DNA of 64,000 nucleotides, taken from NCBI RefSeq assembly GCF_001517405.1, contig NZ_LN907827.1:1370587-1434586 (forward strand), written 5' to 3'. This DNA comes from Duffyella gerundensis. GTDB taxonomy: Bacteria; Pseudomonadota; Gammaproteobacteria; Enterobacterales; Enterobacteriaceae. The translations under genes were made by a program, and so were the position numbers. The notes below the pieces were generated by a model. The model did not search any database. It worked only from the letters and a program-made list of their open reading frames with translations, and was not told the origin of the DNA. Positions 10,975 through 23,460 of the stretch are shown here, piece after piece. Numbering within the stretch: position 1 is the first letter of the stretch; every line of letters begins with the position of its first letter.

Positions 10975-11469
10975 ATGGTAGATAATAAAAAACGCCCCGG
11001 GAAAGATCTCGATCGTATCGACCGCAATATTCTTAATGAACTGCAAAAAGATGGACGCATTTCCAACGTCGAGTTGTCGAAGCGTGTGGGGTTATCGCCA
11101 ACGCCATGCCTTGAGCGTGTTCGTCGCCTGGAACGTCAGGGATTTATCCTTGGCTATACCGCGCAGCTGAACCCGCACTATCTTGATGCCTCACTGCTGG
11201 TTTTCGTTGAGATTACTCTGAATCGCGGCGCGCCAGATGTGTTTGAACAGTTTAATGCCGCGGTACAAAAACTTGAGGAAACTCAAGAGTGTCATCTTGT
11301 TTCAGGTGATTTCGACTACCTGCTGAAAACGCGTGTGCCAGATATGTCCGCCTACCGTAAACTGCTGGGCGAAACCCTGCTGCGTCTGCCGGGTGTCAAC
11401 GACACGCGTACCTACGTGGTCATGGAAGAAGTGAAACAGAGCAACCGCCTTGTCATTAAAACGCGGTAA
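10975..11469 (+). CDS. lrp: Leucine-responsive regulatory protein Lrp
   Basis: Global feast/famine regulator that binds DNA as octamers or hexadecamers and responds to leucine. The 164-aa product has the E. coli length and, as far as I can recall that sequence, differs at only a few positions. An N-terminal helix-turn-helix (ISNVELSKRVGLSPTPCLER, about 29-48) is followed by the RAM ligand-binding domain. The ATG at 10975 is preceded by GAGAG within a purine-rich leader. In E. coli, Lrp regulates many targets, among them the serC-aroA operon found at 26.7 kb here. Confidence 0.99.
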   Translation: MVDNKKRPGKDLDRIDRNILNELQKDGRISNVELSKRVGLSPTPCLERVRRLERQGFILGYTAQLNPHYLDASLLVFVEITLNRGAPDVFEQFNAAVQKLEETQECHLVSGDFDYLLKTRVPDMSAYRKLLGETLLRLPGVNDTRTYVVMEEVKQSNRLVIKTR

Positions 11470-11508
11470 CACAGGGCAGGTGCAAAACCTGACGGGTTTA
11501 GGTACACT

Positions 11509-11526
11509 CCTGTGAATTCATACAGG
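11509..11526 (+). promoter_or_regulatory. LexA (SOS) box upstream of ftsK
   Basis: CTGTGAATTCATACAG at 11510-11525 fits the LexA core CTGT-N8-ACAG exactly and lies 67 bp before the ftsK start codon. E. coli ftsK (also named dinH) has a LexA-controlled promoter at the same place, so SOS induction is likely conserved. The outer flanking bases (CC and GT) are not the optimal TA. Confidence 0.75.
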
Positions 11527-11591
11527 TTCAGCGTCGGGCTCCTATCCCGGCGCTGTTGCCTTCACTATTTACGGGCACCTGGAGAGTTCTC

Positions 11592-14500
11592 TTGAGCCAG
11601 GAATATACAGAAGATAAAGACGTTTCCCTGCAGCCTCTTAGCAGCGGACGTCGTCTGCTTGAAGCTTTGCTGATCATCGTAGCGCTGTTTGCTGTTTATC
11701 TGATGATAGCACTAGTGAGTTTTAATCCCTCCGATCCCAGCTGGTCGCAAACGGCCTGGCATGAACCGATCCATAACCTTGGTGGTGGCGTAGGCGCATG
11801 GCTGGCTGATACTTTGCTGTTTATCTTTGGCGTGATGGCGTATGCCATTCCTCCGGTGATTTTAGGCCTGTGCTGGATTACCTTTCGCCAGCGCGATCGC
11901 CAGGATTACATCGACTATTTTGCCGTAGGATTACGTCTGATAGGCGTGCTGGCGCTGGTGATCACCACCTGTGGTCTGGCAGCGCTTAATGCTGACGATA
12001 TCTGGTATTTTGCGTCGGGTGGCGTAATTGGTAGCTTGGTAAGTAACGCTATGGCGCCGTGGTTCAACGGTGCAGCAGGCACACTGACGCTGCTGTGCAT
12101 CTGGGCAGCGGGTCTAACCCTTTATACCGGCTGGTCGTGGCTGACTATCGCTGAAAAAATCGGCGGCGTCGTCATGGGCGTACTGACCTTTGCCAGTAAC
12201 CGTTCGCGTGATGACGATCGCTGGCAGGATGAGGAAGATGAACCGCAGGCGCCGGTCATTCAGCGCGCAACGCCCGTTGCAGAAGATGATGAAGATATTC
12301 TGCTGGCTCCGCCACGCAAACTCTCCGCTCATGCAGCTGACGACAATACCGATAACGATGAGCTGGACGATCCGCTGTTTGCGCCGGTAGCGAAAACGCC
12401 TGCTGCACCAGCCGCCGTTGAGGCCGCTGCGCCAACAGTCCCGCCAGCTGCTGCGTCTCAGCCTCAGCCAGTGGCAACCGCGCCGGTGCAACAACCGCCT
12501 GCGTCGCCTGCTCAGCCCTTAGCAGCCAGCCAGCCAGCACCGCATTACGCAGCGGCTGAGTCAGAAACGCCACCGCTATATCACTTCGATATCCCAGAAG
12601 ATGCTGCCCCTGCAGGGCAGATTGACGAGGATGAGCCTGTTATGGGCAACTGGCGCGGCACCACTGATCCAGCCTCACCGTTCGATTTCTCTTCACCGCA
12701 ACCCTCACAGCCCGCTCAGATTCCTGCTGCGGCTACGGTAGCGGCGGCGAGTTTTGCCGCCAGCCAGGCTTCTGCCCATGCCTTTATGCCGGAATTTAGC
12801 GCCAGCAGTAGCGAAGAGATTAATCCACAGGTCAAGCAGGGCATTGGTCCTGAACTTCCTCGGCCTAATCCGGTTAAGCTGCCAACGCGCCGCGAGCTCG
12901 CTTCCTATGGCATTAAGCTACCGTCACAGCGCATGGCAGAAGAGAAAGCTAAACAGGAAGAGCAACGTCAGCCATCTACAGAACCGACCACGGATGCCGT
13001 AGAAAATGCGGCACAGGAAGCGGAACTGCGCGATGCCTGGCAAGAACAACAGCAACAGCGTTACGGCGAAGAGTATCAGCCCCAGGCTGAAAAAGAGGAA
13101 GAAGAAGCACGTGAACAGGCAGCGCTGGCTCGCCAGTTTGCCGATCAGCAGCAGCAGCGTTATCAGCCGCCTCAGCCAGATACGCCAGCGCCTGCTTTCT
13201 CTATCGATACAGCCGCCGCGTTTGATTTCTCGCCGATGGATGATCTGGTCGACGACGGACCCGGTGAACCGCTGTTTACCATCGCTGCCACGCCTGAAGT
13301 CGAGCTGCCGCAACAGTCAGCGCAGTGGTCCGCTCAGCAGCCGGTTAACACGCCACCGCGTTACGAGCCGCCAACGCCGCCCAAAGTGCATGATGCTGAA
13401 CCGGTATTTGCACCCGAACCGGTACCACGTTATGTCGCACCTGAGCCGCCAGTGGCACAGCCGCCAGTGCAGCCCGAAGTGCATGATGCTGAACCGGTGT
13501 TTGCTCCCGAACCGGTGCCGCGTTATGTCGCACCCGAGCCGCCGGTGGCACAGCCGCCAGCCCAGCCCGCTTACGCCGCGCCGGTGGCACCCGCTGCACC
13601 AACACCGGAAAAAAACAGCATGCAGGATAGTCTGTTTCATCCGTTCCTGGTGCGTCATGAGCAACCGATGGAGAAACCGTCAACGCCATTGCCGGTGTTG
13701 GAGTTATTGACGGCACCGCCTGAAGAAGAAGAACCGGTAGATATGTTCGCACTTGAGCAGACGGCGCGGTTGGTTGAGGCTCGTCTGGCTGACTACCGTG
13801 TTAAAGCGGAAGTGGTCGGCATTTCTCCGGGCCCGGTTATCACGCGCTTTGAGCTGGATCTGGCGCCAGGCGTCAAAGCGGCGCGTATCTCAAATCTCTC
13901 TCGCGATTTGGCGCGTTCGCTTTCTGCAGTTGCGGTGCGTGTGGTTGAGGTGATTCCCGGTAAACCTTATGTGGGTCTTGAGCTACCAAACAAAAAGCGG
14001 CAGACGGTCTATCTGCGTGAAGTGCTGGATTGCGCCACCTTCCGCGACAATCCTTCGCCGCTGGCCGTTGTGCTGGGCAAAGACATTGCAGGCCAACCGG
14101 TAGTGGCCGATTTGGCAAAAATGCCGCACCTGTTGGTTGCCGGTACCACCGGTTCGGGTAAATCGGTCGGCGTTAACACCATGATCATCAGCATGCTGTA
14201 TAAAGCGACGCCGGATGAAGTGCGCTTCATCATGATCGACCCGAAAATGTTGGAGCTGTCGGTTTACGAAGGCATTCCGCATCTGTTAACAGAAGTGGTT
14301 ACCGACATGAAAGATGCCGCCAATGCGCTGCGCTGGAGTGTGGGTGAGATGGAGCGTCGCTATAAGCTGATGTCGGCGCTCGGCGTGCGTAACCTTGCTG
14401 GCTACAATGAAAAAGTGATGCAGGCCGAAGCGATGGGCAGGCCGATTCCCGATCCGTTCTGGAAACCCGGCGATAGCATGGACAGTACGCCGCCAGTGCT

Positions 14501-15164
14501 GGAAAAACTGCCTTATATCGTGGTGTTGGTCGATGAGTTCGCCGATTTGATGATGGCCGTCGGTAAAAAGGTGGAAGAGTTAATCGCACGCCTGGCGCAA
14601 AAAGCGCGTGCGGCTGGCATACATTTAGTACTGGCTACGCAGCGTCCGTCGGTGGATGTGATTACCGGCTTGATCAAAGCAAACATCCCGACCCGTATCG
14701 CTTTTACCGTCTCAAGCAAAATCGATTCGCGTACCATTCTCGATCAGTCGGGTGCAGAATCGCTATTAGGCATGGGCGATATGCTCTACATGCCGCCTAA
14801 CTCATCGATGCCAATCCGTGTTCATGGCGCTTTTGTGCGCGATGAAGAGGTGCATGCGGTAGTCAGTGACTGGAAGGCACGTGGTCGTCCGCAGTACATC
14901 GAAAGCATCACCGCGGGCAGTGAAAGCGAAGCGGGCAGTCTGGGACTGGAAGGCGATGAAGAGTTGGATCCGTTGTTCGATCAGGCGGTGGCCTTTATCG
15001 TTGAGAAGCGGCGTGCATCGATTTCAGGTGTGCAACGCCAGTTCCGCATTGGCTATAACCGTGCTGCTCGTATCATTGAACAGATGGAAGTGCAGGGCAT
15101 CGTTTCGCCACCAGGCCATAACGGTAACCGCGAAGTACTTTCTCCACCGCCTCATGAGATGTAA
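11592..15164 (+). CDS. ftsK: DNA translocase FtsK
   Basis: Divisome protein that anchors in the septal membrane and pumps chromosome ends toward dif, activating XerCD. The 1190-aa product has four N-terminal membrane helices (about 1-185), a long Pro/Ala/Gln/Glu-rich linker (about 190-700), and the RecA-like motor with Walker A GTTGSGKS (851-858) and Walker [11 protein letters not shown]. The C-terminal gamma winged helix (about 1125-1190) reads KOPS. The start is TTG at 11592 (LSQEYTEDK, matching E. coli MSQEYIEDK), with GGAG seven bases upstream. The linker is shorter than in E. coli (total 1329 aa) and carries a tandem duplication at 13386-13567. A LexA box lies upstream. Confidence 0.97.
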   Translation: MSQEYTEDKDVSLQPLSSGRRLLEALLIIVALFAVYLMIALVSFNPSDPSWSQTAWHEPIHNLGGGVGAWLADTLLFIFGVMAYAIPPVILGLCWITFRQRDRQDYIDYFAVGLRLIGVLALVITTCGLAALNADDIWYFASGGVIGSLVSNAMAPWFNGAAGTLTLLCIWAAGLTLYTGWSWLTIAEKIGGVVMGVLTFASNRSRDDDRWQDEEDEPQAPVIQRATPVAEDDEDILLAPPRKLSAHAADDNTDNDELDDPLFAPVAKTPAAPAAVEAAAPTVPPAAASQPQPVATAPVQQPPASPAQPLAASQPAPHYAAAESETPPLYHFDIPEDAAPAGQIDEDEPVMGNWRGTTDPASPFDFSSPQPSQPAQIPAAATVAAASFAASQASAHAFMPEFSASSSEEINPQVKQGIGPELPRPNPVKLPTRRELASYGIKLPSQRMAEEKAKQEEQRQPSTEPTTDAVENAAQEAELRDAWQEQQQQRYGEEYQPQAEKEEEEAREQAALARQFADQQQQRYQPPQPDTPAPAFSIDTAAAFDFSPMDDLVDDGPGEPLFTIAATPEVELPQQSAQWSAQQPVNTPPRYEPPTPPKVHDAEPVFAPEPVPRYVAPEPPVAQPPVQPEVHDAEPVFAPEPVPRYVAPEPPVAQPPAQPAYAAPVAPAAPTPEKNSMQDSLFHPFLVRHEQPMEKPSTPLPVLELLTAPPEEEEPVDMFALEQTARLVEARLADYRVKAEVVGISPGPVITRFELDLAPGVKAARISNLSRDLARSLSAVAVRVVEVIPGKPYVGLELPNKKRQTVYLREVLDCATFRDNPSPLAVVLGKDIAGQPVVADLAKMPHLLVAGTTGSGKSVGVNTMIISMLYKATPDEVRFIMIDPKMLELSVYEGIPHLLTEVVTDMKDAANALRWSVGEMERRYKLMSALGVRNLAGYNEKVMQAEAMGRPIPDPFWKPGDSMDSTPPVLEKLPYIVVLVDEFADLMMAVGKKVEELIARLAQKARAAGIHLVLATQRPSVDVITGLIKANIPTRIAFTVSSKIDSRTILDQSGAESLLGMGDMLYMPPNSSMPIRVHGAFVRDEEVHAVVSDWKARGRPQYIESITAGSESEAGSLGLEGDEELDPLFDQAVAFIVEKRRASISGVQRQFRIGYNRAARIIEQMEVQGIVSPPGHNGNREVLSPPPHEM
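13386..13567 (+). repeat. 93-bp tandem direct repeat in the ftsK linker
   Basis: Two adjacent copies with a period of 93 bp (31 codons), starting at 13386 and 13479. Each encodes [20 protein letters not shown] followed by PPVAQPP. Differences are mainly synonymous third-base changes (for example GTA/GTG and CCA/CCG), so the duplication is in frame and not brand new. Confidence 0.9.
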
Positions 15165-15190
15165 ACCTCACACGTTGCATTAAGGCTTTC

Positions 15191-15225
15191 ACAATGGACC
15201 AGACTCTCTGGTCCATTGTTTTTTC
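15191..15225 (+). terminator. ftsK rho-independent terminator
   Basis: A 12-bp perfect stem ACAATGGACCAG / CTGGTCCATTGT with 5-nt loop and T6 tail, 27 bp after the ftsK stop. Confidence 0.92.
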
Positions 15226-15343
15226 AAGCGTTGTCCCCATATCTGAACAGGCTTTCGGGAAATTCTCCTGTGCAGCTCTGTGGCCAGACGCTATGGTTAT
15301 GACGGTTGTCACAGGATAAAAACGGTCAATAAGGAAACGTTAA

Positions 15344-15955
15344 ATGAAAAAGATTCTTCTTTCTTGCTGCGTGCTCACGGCATTTGCATCAGCCAGCGCA
15401 TTGGCCGACGGTGCCAGCGAACTCCAGCAGCGCCTTGATAAAGTAAACAGTTTCCACGCCAGCTTTACGCAGAAAGTCACCGACGGCAGTGGAGCAAACG
15501 TGCAGGACGGTCAGGGCGAGCTGTGGGTTAAGCGACCGAATCTGTTTAACTGGCATATGACCGCCCCCGATGAAAGCATCATCATTTCTGATGGCAAATC
15601 GCTGTGGTTCTACAACCCGTTTGTTGAGCAGGTTAGTGCCAGCTGGCTGAAAGATGCGACCAGCAACACGCCATTTATGCTGATTGCGCGCAACCAGGCG
15701 AATGACTGGAAGCAGTACAATATCAAACAGCAGGGCGATCAATTTTCACTGACGCCAAAAAGCGATGCCGGAAACCTCAAGCAGTTCACCATTAACGTTT
15801 CCCGCAGCGGCACCATCAATCAGTTCAGCGCAATTGAGCAGGATGGTCAACGTAGCAACTATGAGCTGAAGAGCCAGCAAAACGGTGCTATCAGCCCGGA
15901 TAAATTTACCTTTACGCCGCCTAAAGGCGTAACGGTGGACGACCAACGACAGTGA
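15344..15955 (+). CDS. lolA: Outer-membrane lipoprotein carrier protein LolA
   Basis: Periplasmic chaperone that takes lipoproteins from LolCDE in the inner membrane and delivers them to LolB in the outer membrane. The 203-aa product starts with a Sec signal peptide ([21 protein letters not shown], cleaved about residue 21). The mature part is the half-barrel fold; conserved stretches include [24 protein letters not shown] and [15 protein letters not shown]. It follows ftsK after a terminator and ends 7 bp before the rarA start, so lolA and rarA probably share a transcript. Length equals the E. coli protein. Confidence 0.98.
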   Translation: MKKILLSCCVLTAFASASALADGASELQQRLDKVNSFHASFTQKVTDGSGANVQDGQGELWVKRPNLFNWHMTAPDESIIISDGKSLWFYNPFVEQVSASWLKDATSNTPFMLIARNQANDWKQYNIKQQGDQFSLTPKSDAGNLKQFTINVSRSGTINQFSAIEQDGQRSNYELKSQQNGAISPDKFTFTPPKGVTVDDQRQ

Positions 15956-15962
15956 GGCCAGT

Positions 15963-17306
15963 GTGGGCAACCTCTCTCTGAACTTTGCCAGTAACGAATT
16001 TCAACCTTTGGCCGCGCGTATGCGGCCAACCACGCTGGCCGAATATATCGGCCAGCAGCATTTGCTGGCTGCGGGTAAACCGCTGCCGCGCGCCATTGAA
16101 GCAGGCCAGCTGCACTCAATGATTTTATGGGGGCCACCTGGCACCGGCAAAACCACGCTGGCAGAAATTATCGGCCACTATGCCAGTGCCAACGTGGAGC
16201 GTATTTCAGCCGTAACCTCCGGCATCAAAGAGATTCGCGAAGCGATCGAACGTGCCCGCCAGAGCCAGCAGGTCGGCCAGCGCACCATCCTGTTCGTGGA
16301 TGAAGTACATCGCTTTAACAAGAGCCAGCAGGACGCTTTCCTGCCGCATATCGAAGATGGCACCATCACGTTTATCGGTGCCACCACTGAAAACCCCTCC
16401 TTTGAACTCAACTCCGCACTGCTGTCACGTGCGCGCGTCTATCTGCTCAAGTCGTTAACCACAGAGGATATCGAACAGGTGCTGGATCAGGCGATGCGGG
16501 ACAAAACCCGTGGTTACGGCGATAGCGATATTGTGCTGCCTGATAATACCCGGCGCATGATTGCTGAACTGGTGAATGGCGATGCGCGGCGTGCCTTAAA
16601 CACGCTGGAAATGATGTCAGATATGGCTGAGCTTAATACGCTGGGTGAGCGTGAACTGACGCCGACATTGCTCAATGAGGTGTCTGGCGAACGCGCAGCG
16701 CGCTTTGATAACAAAGGCGACCGTTTCTACGATCTGATCTCTGCACTACATAAATCGGTGCGCGGTTCAGCACCGGATGCGGCGCTCTACTGGTATGCGC
16801 GCATTATCACCGCAGGCGGCGATCCGCTTTACGTTGCGCGTCGGCTATTGGCCATCGCTTCTGAAGATGTCGGTAATGCCGATCCACGCGGCATGCAGGT
16901 GGCCATTTCCGCCTGGGATTGCTTTACGCGAGTAGGCCCGGCGGAAGGCGAGCGCGCCATTGCACAGGCTATTGTGTATCTTGCTTGCGCGCCAAAAAGC
17001 AACGCCGTCTATAACGCTTTTAAAGCGGCAATGCGTGATGCGCGCGAGAATGCCGATCACGATGTGCCTGACCATCTGCGTAATGCCCCGACCTCACTGA
17101 TGAAAGAGATGGGATTAGGCAAGTCTTACCGCTATGCCCATGATGAACCCAACGCCTATGCAGCCGGCGAAGACTATTTCCCGCAGCAAATGGCCGGTAC
17201 GCGTTATTATCATCCTACCTCGCGGGGCCTTGAAGGTAAGATCGGCGAAAAGCTCGCCTGGCTTACTGAACAGGATCAAAATAGCCCGACAAAACGCTAT
17301 CGCTAA
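15963..17306 (+). CDS. rarA: Replication-associated recombination protein A (MgsA/WHIP family AAA+ ATPase)
   Basis: AAA+ clamp-loader-like ATPase that acts at stalled replication forks. The 447-aa product matches E. coli RarA in length. It has Walker A GPPGTGKT (57-64), Walker B LFVDEVH, sensor motif [22 protein letters not shown] and a C-terminal tetramerisation domain ([15 protein letters not shown] and [19 protein letters not shown]). The start is GTG at 15963 ([21 protein letters not shown]), chosen by homology. It is translated immediately after lolA (7-bp gap). A hairpin at 17341-17373 separates it from serS. Confidence 0.97.
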   Translation: MGNLSLNFASNEFQPLAARMRPTTLAEYIGQQHLLAAGKPLPRAIEAGQLHSMILWGPPGTGKTTLAEIIGHYASANVERISAVTSGIKEIREAIERARQSQQVGQRTILFVDEVHRFNKSQQDAFLPHIEDGTITFIGATTENPSFELNSALLSRARVYLLKSLTTEDIEQVLDQAMRDKTRGYGDSDIVLPDNTRRMIAELVNGDARRALNTLEMMSDMAELNTLGERELTPTLLNEVSGERAARFDNKGDRFYDLISALHKSVRGSAPDAALYWYARIITAGGDPLYVARRLLAIASEDVGNADPRGMQVAISAWDCFTRVGPAEGERAIAQAIVYLACAPKSNAVYNAFKAAMRDARENADHDVPDHLRNAPTSLMKEMGLGKSYRYAHDEPNAYAAGEDYFPQQMAGTRYYHPTSRGLEGKIGEKLAWLTEQDQNSPTKRYR

Positions 17307-17335
17307 AACGGACGTTACGGTAAGGTTAGCAGTAA

Positions 17336-18694
<1,359 letters not shown>

Positions 18695-18710
18695 ACCATC
18701 ATCCCAACAT

Positions 18711-18741
18711 TAAAGCCTGCCGTTTGGCGGGCTTTTTTTTG
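18711..18741 (+). terminator. serS rho-independent terminator
   Basis: AAAGCCTGCC / GGCGGGCTTT stem (one G-U pair) with a 4-nt loop and an uninterrupted T run, 16 bp past the serS stop. Confidence 0.92.
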
Positions 18742-19023
18742 GAAAAAAATGCGTACGGCTGAAATAATTACCACGATCTCATAAACTTAACAGTAAGAGT
18801 AATTATTATCGTCTTCCCGGCAGGCACCGGGAGTGAAAGCTATATTATTCATAGAGATAACTTTTTCCCTGTCCGCTACTTCAACCGCCGTAACCTCCTG
18901 TTAATGAAAAAAATTTATCGGTCAAAGACAAATTGTGCGCCTGTCTGAAAGCGCTCATTGACTTTAAAAAAGCTAATGGCATTATGCGCGCAAAATCTTA
19001 CGCTTATTCTGGTTCCCTTCGCT
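18742..19023. other. serS-ycaD intergenic region
   Basis: With the terminator this gap is 329 bp. It is AT-rich, has a TCCCGG / CCGGGA hairpin (18815-18832) and an ATAATTA...TAATTAT inverted pair around it, and a string of A residues near 18905. In E. coli dmsABC and ycaC lie in this interval; no remnant of these is readable. The ycaD frame is open upstream to 18958, so the last 65 bp could be coding if an earlier start is used. Confidence 0.45.
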
Positions 19024-20175
19024 ATGTCCACCTGGTCCCGCCCCGTATTTATGCTGCTTTGCGGCCTGATGTTGCTGACGGTTTCTATTGCCGTGCTCAA
19101 TACCCTGGTGCCGCTGTGGCTCACGCATGATCTTCTGCCAACGTGGCAGGTTGGGGTGGTTAGCTCAGCGTATTACACCGGTAACCTTGCGGGTACGCTT
19201 GCTGCGGGTATGGTGATTAAACGCTACGGCTTCAATCGCAGCTATTACCTTGCGGCTGCACTGTTTGCCGTTGCCAGCATGGCGCTGATGCTGACGCAAG
19301 GCTTCTGGTCATGGTCAATGGCGCGCTTTGTCGCCGGTATTGGCTGCGCTCTGATTTGGGTGGTGGTGGAAAGCGCACTGTTATGCAGCGGTACGTTGAA
19401 GAATCGCAGCCAGCTGCTGGCGGCCTATATGATCGTTTATTATCTGGGCACGGTGCTGGGTCAGCTGATGGTGAGCGGACTTTCGACGCAGCTGGCACAG
19501 GTTATTCCGCTGGTTACCCTGCTGATTATGCTGGCGTTTCTGCCACTGGTACTGGTGCGTATTTCTGCCAGCAGCGAACAGGAAGAATCTCCGGCATCGC
19601 GCATCTGGCCAATGCTGCGCCGTCGCGGAGCGCGTCTTGGCATCAACGGCTGTATCATTTCCGGTATTCTGCTCGGCTCGCTATACGGCCTGATGCCCGT
19701 TTATCTTTCTCATCAGGGCATGAATGATTCGGCGGTGGGTTACTGGATGGCACTGCTGGTGAGTGCAGGTATCGTGGGACAATGGCCGATAGGACGTCTC
19801 GCCGATCGCTTTGGTCGACTGATGGTTTTACGGGTTCAGGTATTTGTGGTGATTTTGGGCGCGGTTGCCATGCTGGGGAATGCTGCTATGGCACCAGCGC
19901 TCTTTATCCTCGGCTGTGCAGGTTTTACGCTTTATCCCGTGGCGATGTCATGGGCCTGTGAAGCCGTGCCGCACAATGAACTGGTAGCGATGAATCAGGC
20001 GCTGCTGTTGAGCTATACCATCGGCAGCCTTGCCGGGCCGACCATGACGTCATTGCTGATGCAAAACTATTCCGATCAGCTGCTGTTCGTCATGATCGCA
20101 TTGGTGGCACTGGTCTATTTGGTTATGCTGCTTCGCAAGGCCGATCAGCAAATCACCCCCATCGCTCACGCCTAA
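19024..20175 (+). CDS. ycaD: Major facilitator superfamily transporter YcaD
   Basis: Predicted inner-membrane MFS permease of unknown substrate. The 383-aa product has about 12 membrane segments and an MFS-type loop motif ([14 protein letters not shown]) between helices 8 and 9. Conserved blocks shared with E. coli YcaD (382 aa) include [33 protein letters not shown] and [21 protein letters not shown] chose the ATG at 19024 ([12 protein letters not shown]) because it matches the E. coli start. It lacks a good Shine-Dalgarno sequence; earlier in-frame starts at 18958 (TTG) and 18976 (ATG) would add up to 22 residues. The gene is convergent with pflA. Confidence 0.92.
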   Translation: MSTWSRPVFMLLCGLMLLTVSIAVLNTLVPLWLTHDLLPTWQVGVVSSAYYTGNLAGTLAAGMVIKRYGFNRSYYLAAALFAVASMALMLTQGFWSWSMARFVAGIGCALIWVVVESALLCSGTLKNRSQLLAAYMIVYYLGTVLGQLMVSGLSTQLAQVIPLVTLLIMLAFLPLVLVRISASSEQEESPASRIWPMLRRRGARLGINGCIISGILLGSLYGLMPVYLSHQGMNDSAVGYWMALLVSAGIVGQWPIGRLADRFGRLMVLRVQVFVVILGAVAMLGNAAMAPALFILGCAGFTLYPVAMSWACEAVPHNELVAMNQALLLSYTIGSLAGPTMTSLLMQNYSDQLLFVMIALVALVYLVMLLRKADQQITPIAHA

Positions 20176-20179
20176 AAAT

Positions 20180-20199
20180 AACGGGGCGTCAGCCCCGTT
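20180..20199. terminator. Stem-loop between convergent ycaD and pflA
   Basis: Perfect AACGGGGC / GCCCCGTT stem with a 4-nt loop that overlaps the last bases of pflA. It lacks a long T run; it probably ends both genes. Confidence 0.6.
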
Positions 20200-20938
20200 A
20201 ATAGATCACTTTGTGGCCATATTCCGCCAGAATACCTTTTATCCGATCCATGGTCTCTTTTGACGGCGGCTTAACACCTTCCAGCTGATACTCTTCGCCA
20301 AGAGCAACCCATTTATGCTTGCCAAGCTCATGATAGGGTAAAAGCTCTATTTTCTCGACATTACCCATATCACGGGTAAATTCTCCCAGCCTGTGTGCAG
20401 AGGCGTCATCGTCGGTATAACCGGGAACCACGACATAACGAATCCAGGTCCGAATGCCTTTTTTGGCAATATAACGCGCAAAATCCAGCGTGCGGTGATT
20501 AGACACGCCGACCAGAATCTGATGGATATCGTCATTCATCTGCTTCAGGTCGAGCATTACCAGATCGGTTACCGCCAGCAGTTCATCAATCACTGGATCA
20601 TAACGGCGGACAAAACCGTTGGTATCCAGGCAGGTGTGAATGCCCTCAGCTTTGCAGGCACGAAACCAGTCGCGAACAAATTCTGCCTGCAGGATCGCTT
20701 CGCCACCAGAGGCGGTCACACCACCGCCGGAGGCGTTAATATAATGGCGATAGGAGGTGACATCGTTCATCAACTCTTCGACCGTGGTTTCGCGGCCGGC
20801 ATGCGTGTCCCATGTATCGCGATTATGGCAATACATACAACGCATCAGGCAGCCCTGAAAGAAGGTGATAAAGCGAATGCCAGGGCCATCAACGGTGCCA
20901 CAGGATTCAAAAGAGTGAATACGGCCGGTTACTGACAT
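20198..20938 (-). CDS. pflA: Pyruvate formate-lyase 1 activating enzyme
   Basis: Radical SAM iron-sulfur enzyme that makes the glycyl radical on PflB under anaerobic conditions. The 246-aa product has the radical SAM cluster CxxxCxxC at Cys30, Cys34 and Cys37 ([11 protein letters not shown]). It also has [11 protein letters not shown] for SAM binding and the conserved [11 protein letters not shown] and [11 protein letters not shown] regions. Length equals the E. coli protein. The start is ATG 20938. The gene follows pflB on the same strand with a 159-bp gap that contains a terminator, so expression is likely from both read-through and its own promoter. Confidence 0.98.
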   Translation of the reverse strand: MSVTGRIHSFESCGTVDGPGIRFITFFQGCLMRCMYCHNRDTWDTHAGRETTVEELMNDVTSYRHYINASGGGVTASGGEAILQAEFVRDWFRACKAEGIHTCLDTNGFVRRYDPVIDELLAVTDLVMLDLKQMNDDIHQILVGVSNHRTLDFARYIAKKGIRTWIRYVVVPGYTDDDASAHRLGEFTRDMGNVEKIELLPYHELGKHKWVALGEEYQLEGVKPPSKETMDRIKGILAEYGHKVIY

Positions 20939-21057
20939 TGCGATGGTTCTCCCATTGTTATCTGGTGAGCAGGTGACGCAGTCTGTTGGTGCTGCGTTAA
21001 GTTAATCTGTTTTGCCCGGCGTCTGCTGCTGAGGCGACTGGCAAAGCGGACTGGAAG

Positions 21058-21083
21058 AAAAGGCTCCTGACGGAGCCTTTTTA
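21058..21083 (-). terminator. pflB terminator
   Basis: AAAGGCTCC / GGAGCCTTT stem with a 4-nt loop followed by U-rich sequence on the minus strand, 15 bp after the pflB stop and before pflA. Confidence 0.8.
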
Positions 21084-21097
21084 ACACTGTCAGCGCA

Positions 21098-23380
21098 TTA
21101 GAGTGAGCGTGTAAAGGTACGCGTAATCACATCTTTCTGCTGCTCTTTGGTGAGCGAGTTGAAGCGGACCGCGTAGCCGGAGACGCGAATGGTTAACTGC
21201 GGATATTTTTCTGGGTTATCCATAGCGTCGAGCAACATTTCACGGTTCATGACGTTTACATTCAAGTGCTGGCCGCCCTCAATGGTGCTTTCGTGATGGA
21301 AATAACCATCCATCAAACCTGCCAGATTGGTTTTGCGCACTTCGTCATCTTTACCCAGCGCGTTCGGCACGATTGAGAAGGTGTAAGAGATACCATCTTT
21401 TGCATAAGCAAACGGCAGTTTAGCAACCGAGGTCAGGGAAGCCACCGCGCCTTTTTGATCGCGACCGTGCATGGGGTTAGCACCTGGTCCGAATGGCGCA
21501 CCGGCACGACGGCCATCAGGTGTGTTACCGGTTTTTTTACCGTATACCACGTTTGAGGTGATGGTCAGCACCGATTGCGTCGGTACAGCATTACGATAGG
21601 TTGTCAGCTTCTGAATTTTCTTCATGAAGCGCTCAACCAAATCGCAGGCCAGATCGTCTACGCGGGCATCATTGTTACCAAACTGCGGATATTCACCCTC
21701 AATTTCAAAGTCGATCGCCAGGCCATCTTCATCACGCACCGGTTTCACTTTGGCATATTTAATCGCTGAAAGTGAGTCGGCGGCTACTGATAAACCGGCA
21801 ATACCGCATGCCATAGTGCGATAAACATCGCGATCATGCAGCGCCATCAGTGATGCTTCATAGCTATATTTATCGTGCATATAGTGAATGATATTCAGCG
21901 ATGTCACATACTGTTTGGCCAGCCAGTCCATGAAGTGATCCAGGCGTTCCATAACCACGTCAAAATCCAGCACGTCGTCGGTTATTGGATTCTCTTTCGG
22001 ACCTACCTGCATTTTCAGTTTTTCATCCATGCCGCCGTTGATGGCATAGAGCATGGTTTTTGCCAGGTTGGCACGAGCACCAAAGAATTGCATGTGCTTG
22101 CCCACGATCATTGGGCTGACGCAGCAGGCGATAGCGTAATCATCGTTATCGAAATCAGGCCGCATCAAATCGTCGTTTTCGTACTGAACGGACGACGTAT
22201 CGATAGAGACTTTGGCAGCGAACTTTTTAAAGTTCAGCGGCAGCTTATCTGACCACAAAATGGTCATATTAGGCTCAGGCGATGGGCCCATGGTGTAAAG
22301 CGTATTAAGGAAACGGAAGCTTGATTTGCTGACCAGCGTACGACCATCAACGCCCATGCCAGCCAGTGATTCTGTAGCCCAGATAGGATCGCCGGAGAAC
22401 AGCTCATCATATTCTGGCGTACGCAGGAAGCGCACCATACGCAGTTTCATCACCAGATGATCGATAAGTTCCTGCGCGTCAAGCTCGGTGATTTTGCCAG
22501 CCTGCAGATCGCGTTCCAGATAAACATCAAGGAAAGTGGACACGCGGCCAAAGGACATTGCTGCGCCATTTTGTGACTTAACTGCTGCGAGATAGCCGAA
22601 GTAAGTCCACTGCACCGCTTCCTGAGCGTTAGTTGCCGGACGAGAGATATCACAGCCATATTTTGCTGCCATCTCTTTGATCTGTTTCAGCGCATGATGC
22701 TGATCGGCAATCTCTTCGCGCAGGCGAATCGTCGCCTCCAGATTCACGCCGTTCTCCAGGTCTGCCTGCAGCGAAGTGAACTGTGCCAGCTTATCCTGCA
22801 TCAGGAAATCAATACCGTAGAGCGCGACGCGACGATAATCGCCGATGATACGTCCGCGACCATAGGCATCCGGTAAGCCAGTTAAAATACCTGATTTACG
22901 GCAGCGTAAAATATCGGGCGTATAAACATCGAACACGCCCTGGTTGTGGGTTTTGCGGTATTCAGTAAAGGTTTTCTTCAGCGCAGGATCCAGTTCGCGG
23001 CCATAGACTTTGCACGAACCTTCCACCATTTTGATACCGCCGAAAGGGATCAACGCGCGTTTCAACGGTGCTTCAGTCTGCAGGCCGACAATTTTTTCCA
23101 GCGGCTTATTAATATAGCCTGCGTCATGTGAAGTGATGGTAGAGGCAAGGTCGGTATCAAAATCTACCGGCGCATGAGTGCGGTTCTCAATCTTGATACC
23201 TTCCAGCACCTTGTTCCATAAAGCCGTAGTCGCTTCGGTTGCGCCAGCAAGGAAAGATTCATCACCTTCATAAGGCGTATAGTTTTTTTGGATAAAGTCA
23301 CGCACGTTGACGCTGGTTTGCCATTCGCCAGCGGCGAAACCTTCCCATGCTGTAGCCAGTTTTTGGTTAAGTTCGGTCAT
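21098..23380 (-). CDS. pflB: Formate C-acetyltransferase (pyruvate formate-lyase 1)
   Basis: Glycyl-radical enzyme that splits pyruvate with CoA into acetyl-CoA and formate during anaerobic growth. The 760-aa product equals E. coli PflB in length. The catalytic Cys pair is in [11 protein letters not shown], and the radical glycine is Gly735 in RVSGYAVRF near the C terminus. The oxygen-sensitive radical is installed by PflA. The start is ATG 23380 ([12 protein letters not shown]). It lies 80 bp downstream of focA, which exports the formate product, and the two form the focA-pflB operon. Confidence 0.99.
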   Translation of the reverse strand: MTELNQKLATAWEGFAAGEWQTSVNVRDFIQKNYTPYEGDESFLAGATEATTALWNKVLEGIKIENRTHAPVDFDTDLASTITSHDAGYINKPLEKIVGLQTEAPLKRALIPFGGIKMVEGSCKVYGRELDPALKKTFTEYRKTHNQGVFDVYTPDILRCRKSGILTGLPDAYGRGRIIGDYRRVALYGIDFLMQDKLAQFTSLQADLENGVNLEATIRLREEIADQHHALKQIKEMAAKYGCDISRPATNAQEAVQWTYFGYLAAVKSQNGAAMSFGRVSTFLDVYLERDLQAGKITELDAQELIDHLVMKLRMVRFLRTPEYDELFSGDPIWATESLAGMGVDGRTLVSKSSFRFLNTLYTMGPSPEPNMTILWSDKLPLNFKKFAAKVSIDTSSVQYENDDLMRPDFDNDDYAIACCVSPMIVGKHMQFFGARANLAKTMLYAINGGMDEKLKMQVGPKENPITDDVLDFDVVMERLDHFMDWLAKQYVTSLNIIHYMHDKYSYEASLMALHDRDVYRTMACGIAGLSVAADSLSAIKYAKVKPVRDEDGLAIDFEIEGEYPQFGNNDARVDDLACDLVERFMKKIQKLTTYRNAVPTQSVLTITSNVVYGKKTGNTPDGRRAGAPFGPGANPMHGRDQKGAVASLTSVAKLPFAYAKDGISYTFSIVPNALGKDDEVRKTNLAGLMDGYFHHESTIEGGQHLNVNVMNREMLLDAMDNPEKYPQLTIRVSGYAVRFNSLTKEQQKDVITRTFTRSL

Positions 23381-23460
23381 GATATACCTACCTTTAAGAG
23401 TTGATTTCTTTACGTACCGATGTTGCTGAGGATGCTAACACCGGGCCAAAATGTTGTGGC

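Noticed and set aside
13006..13710. A 234-codon open frame in another frame of the ftsK linker
   Set aside because: The region is a low-complexity Pro/Gln/Glu linker that opens other frames. Composition is Arg/Ser/His-rich and without a family match.
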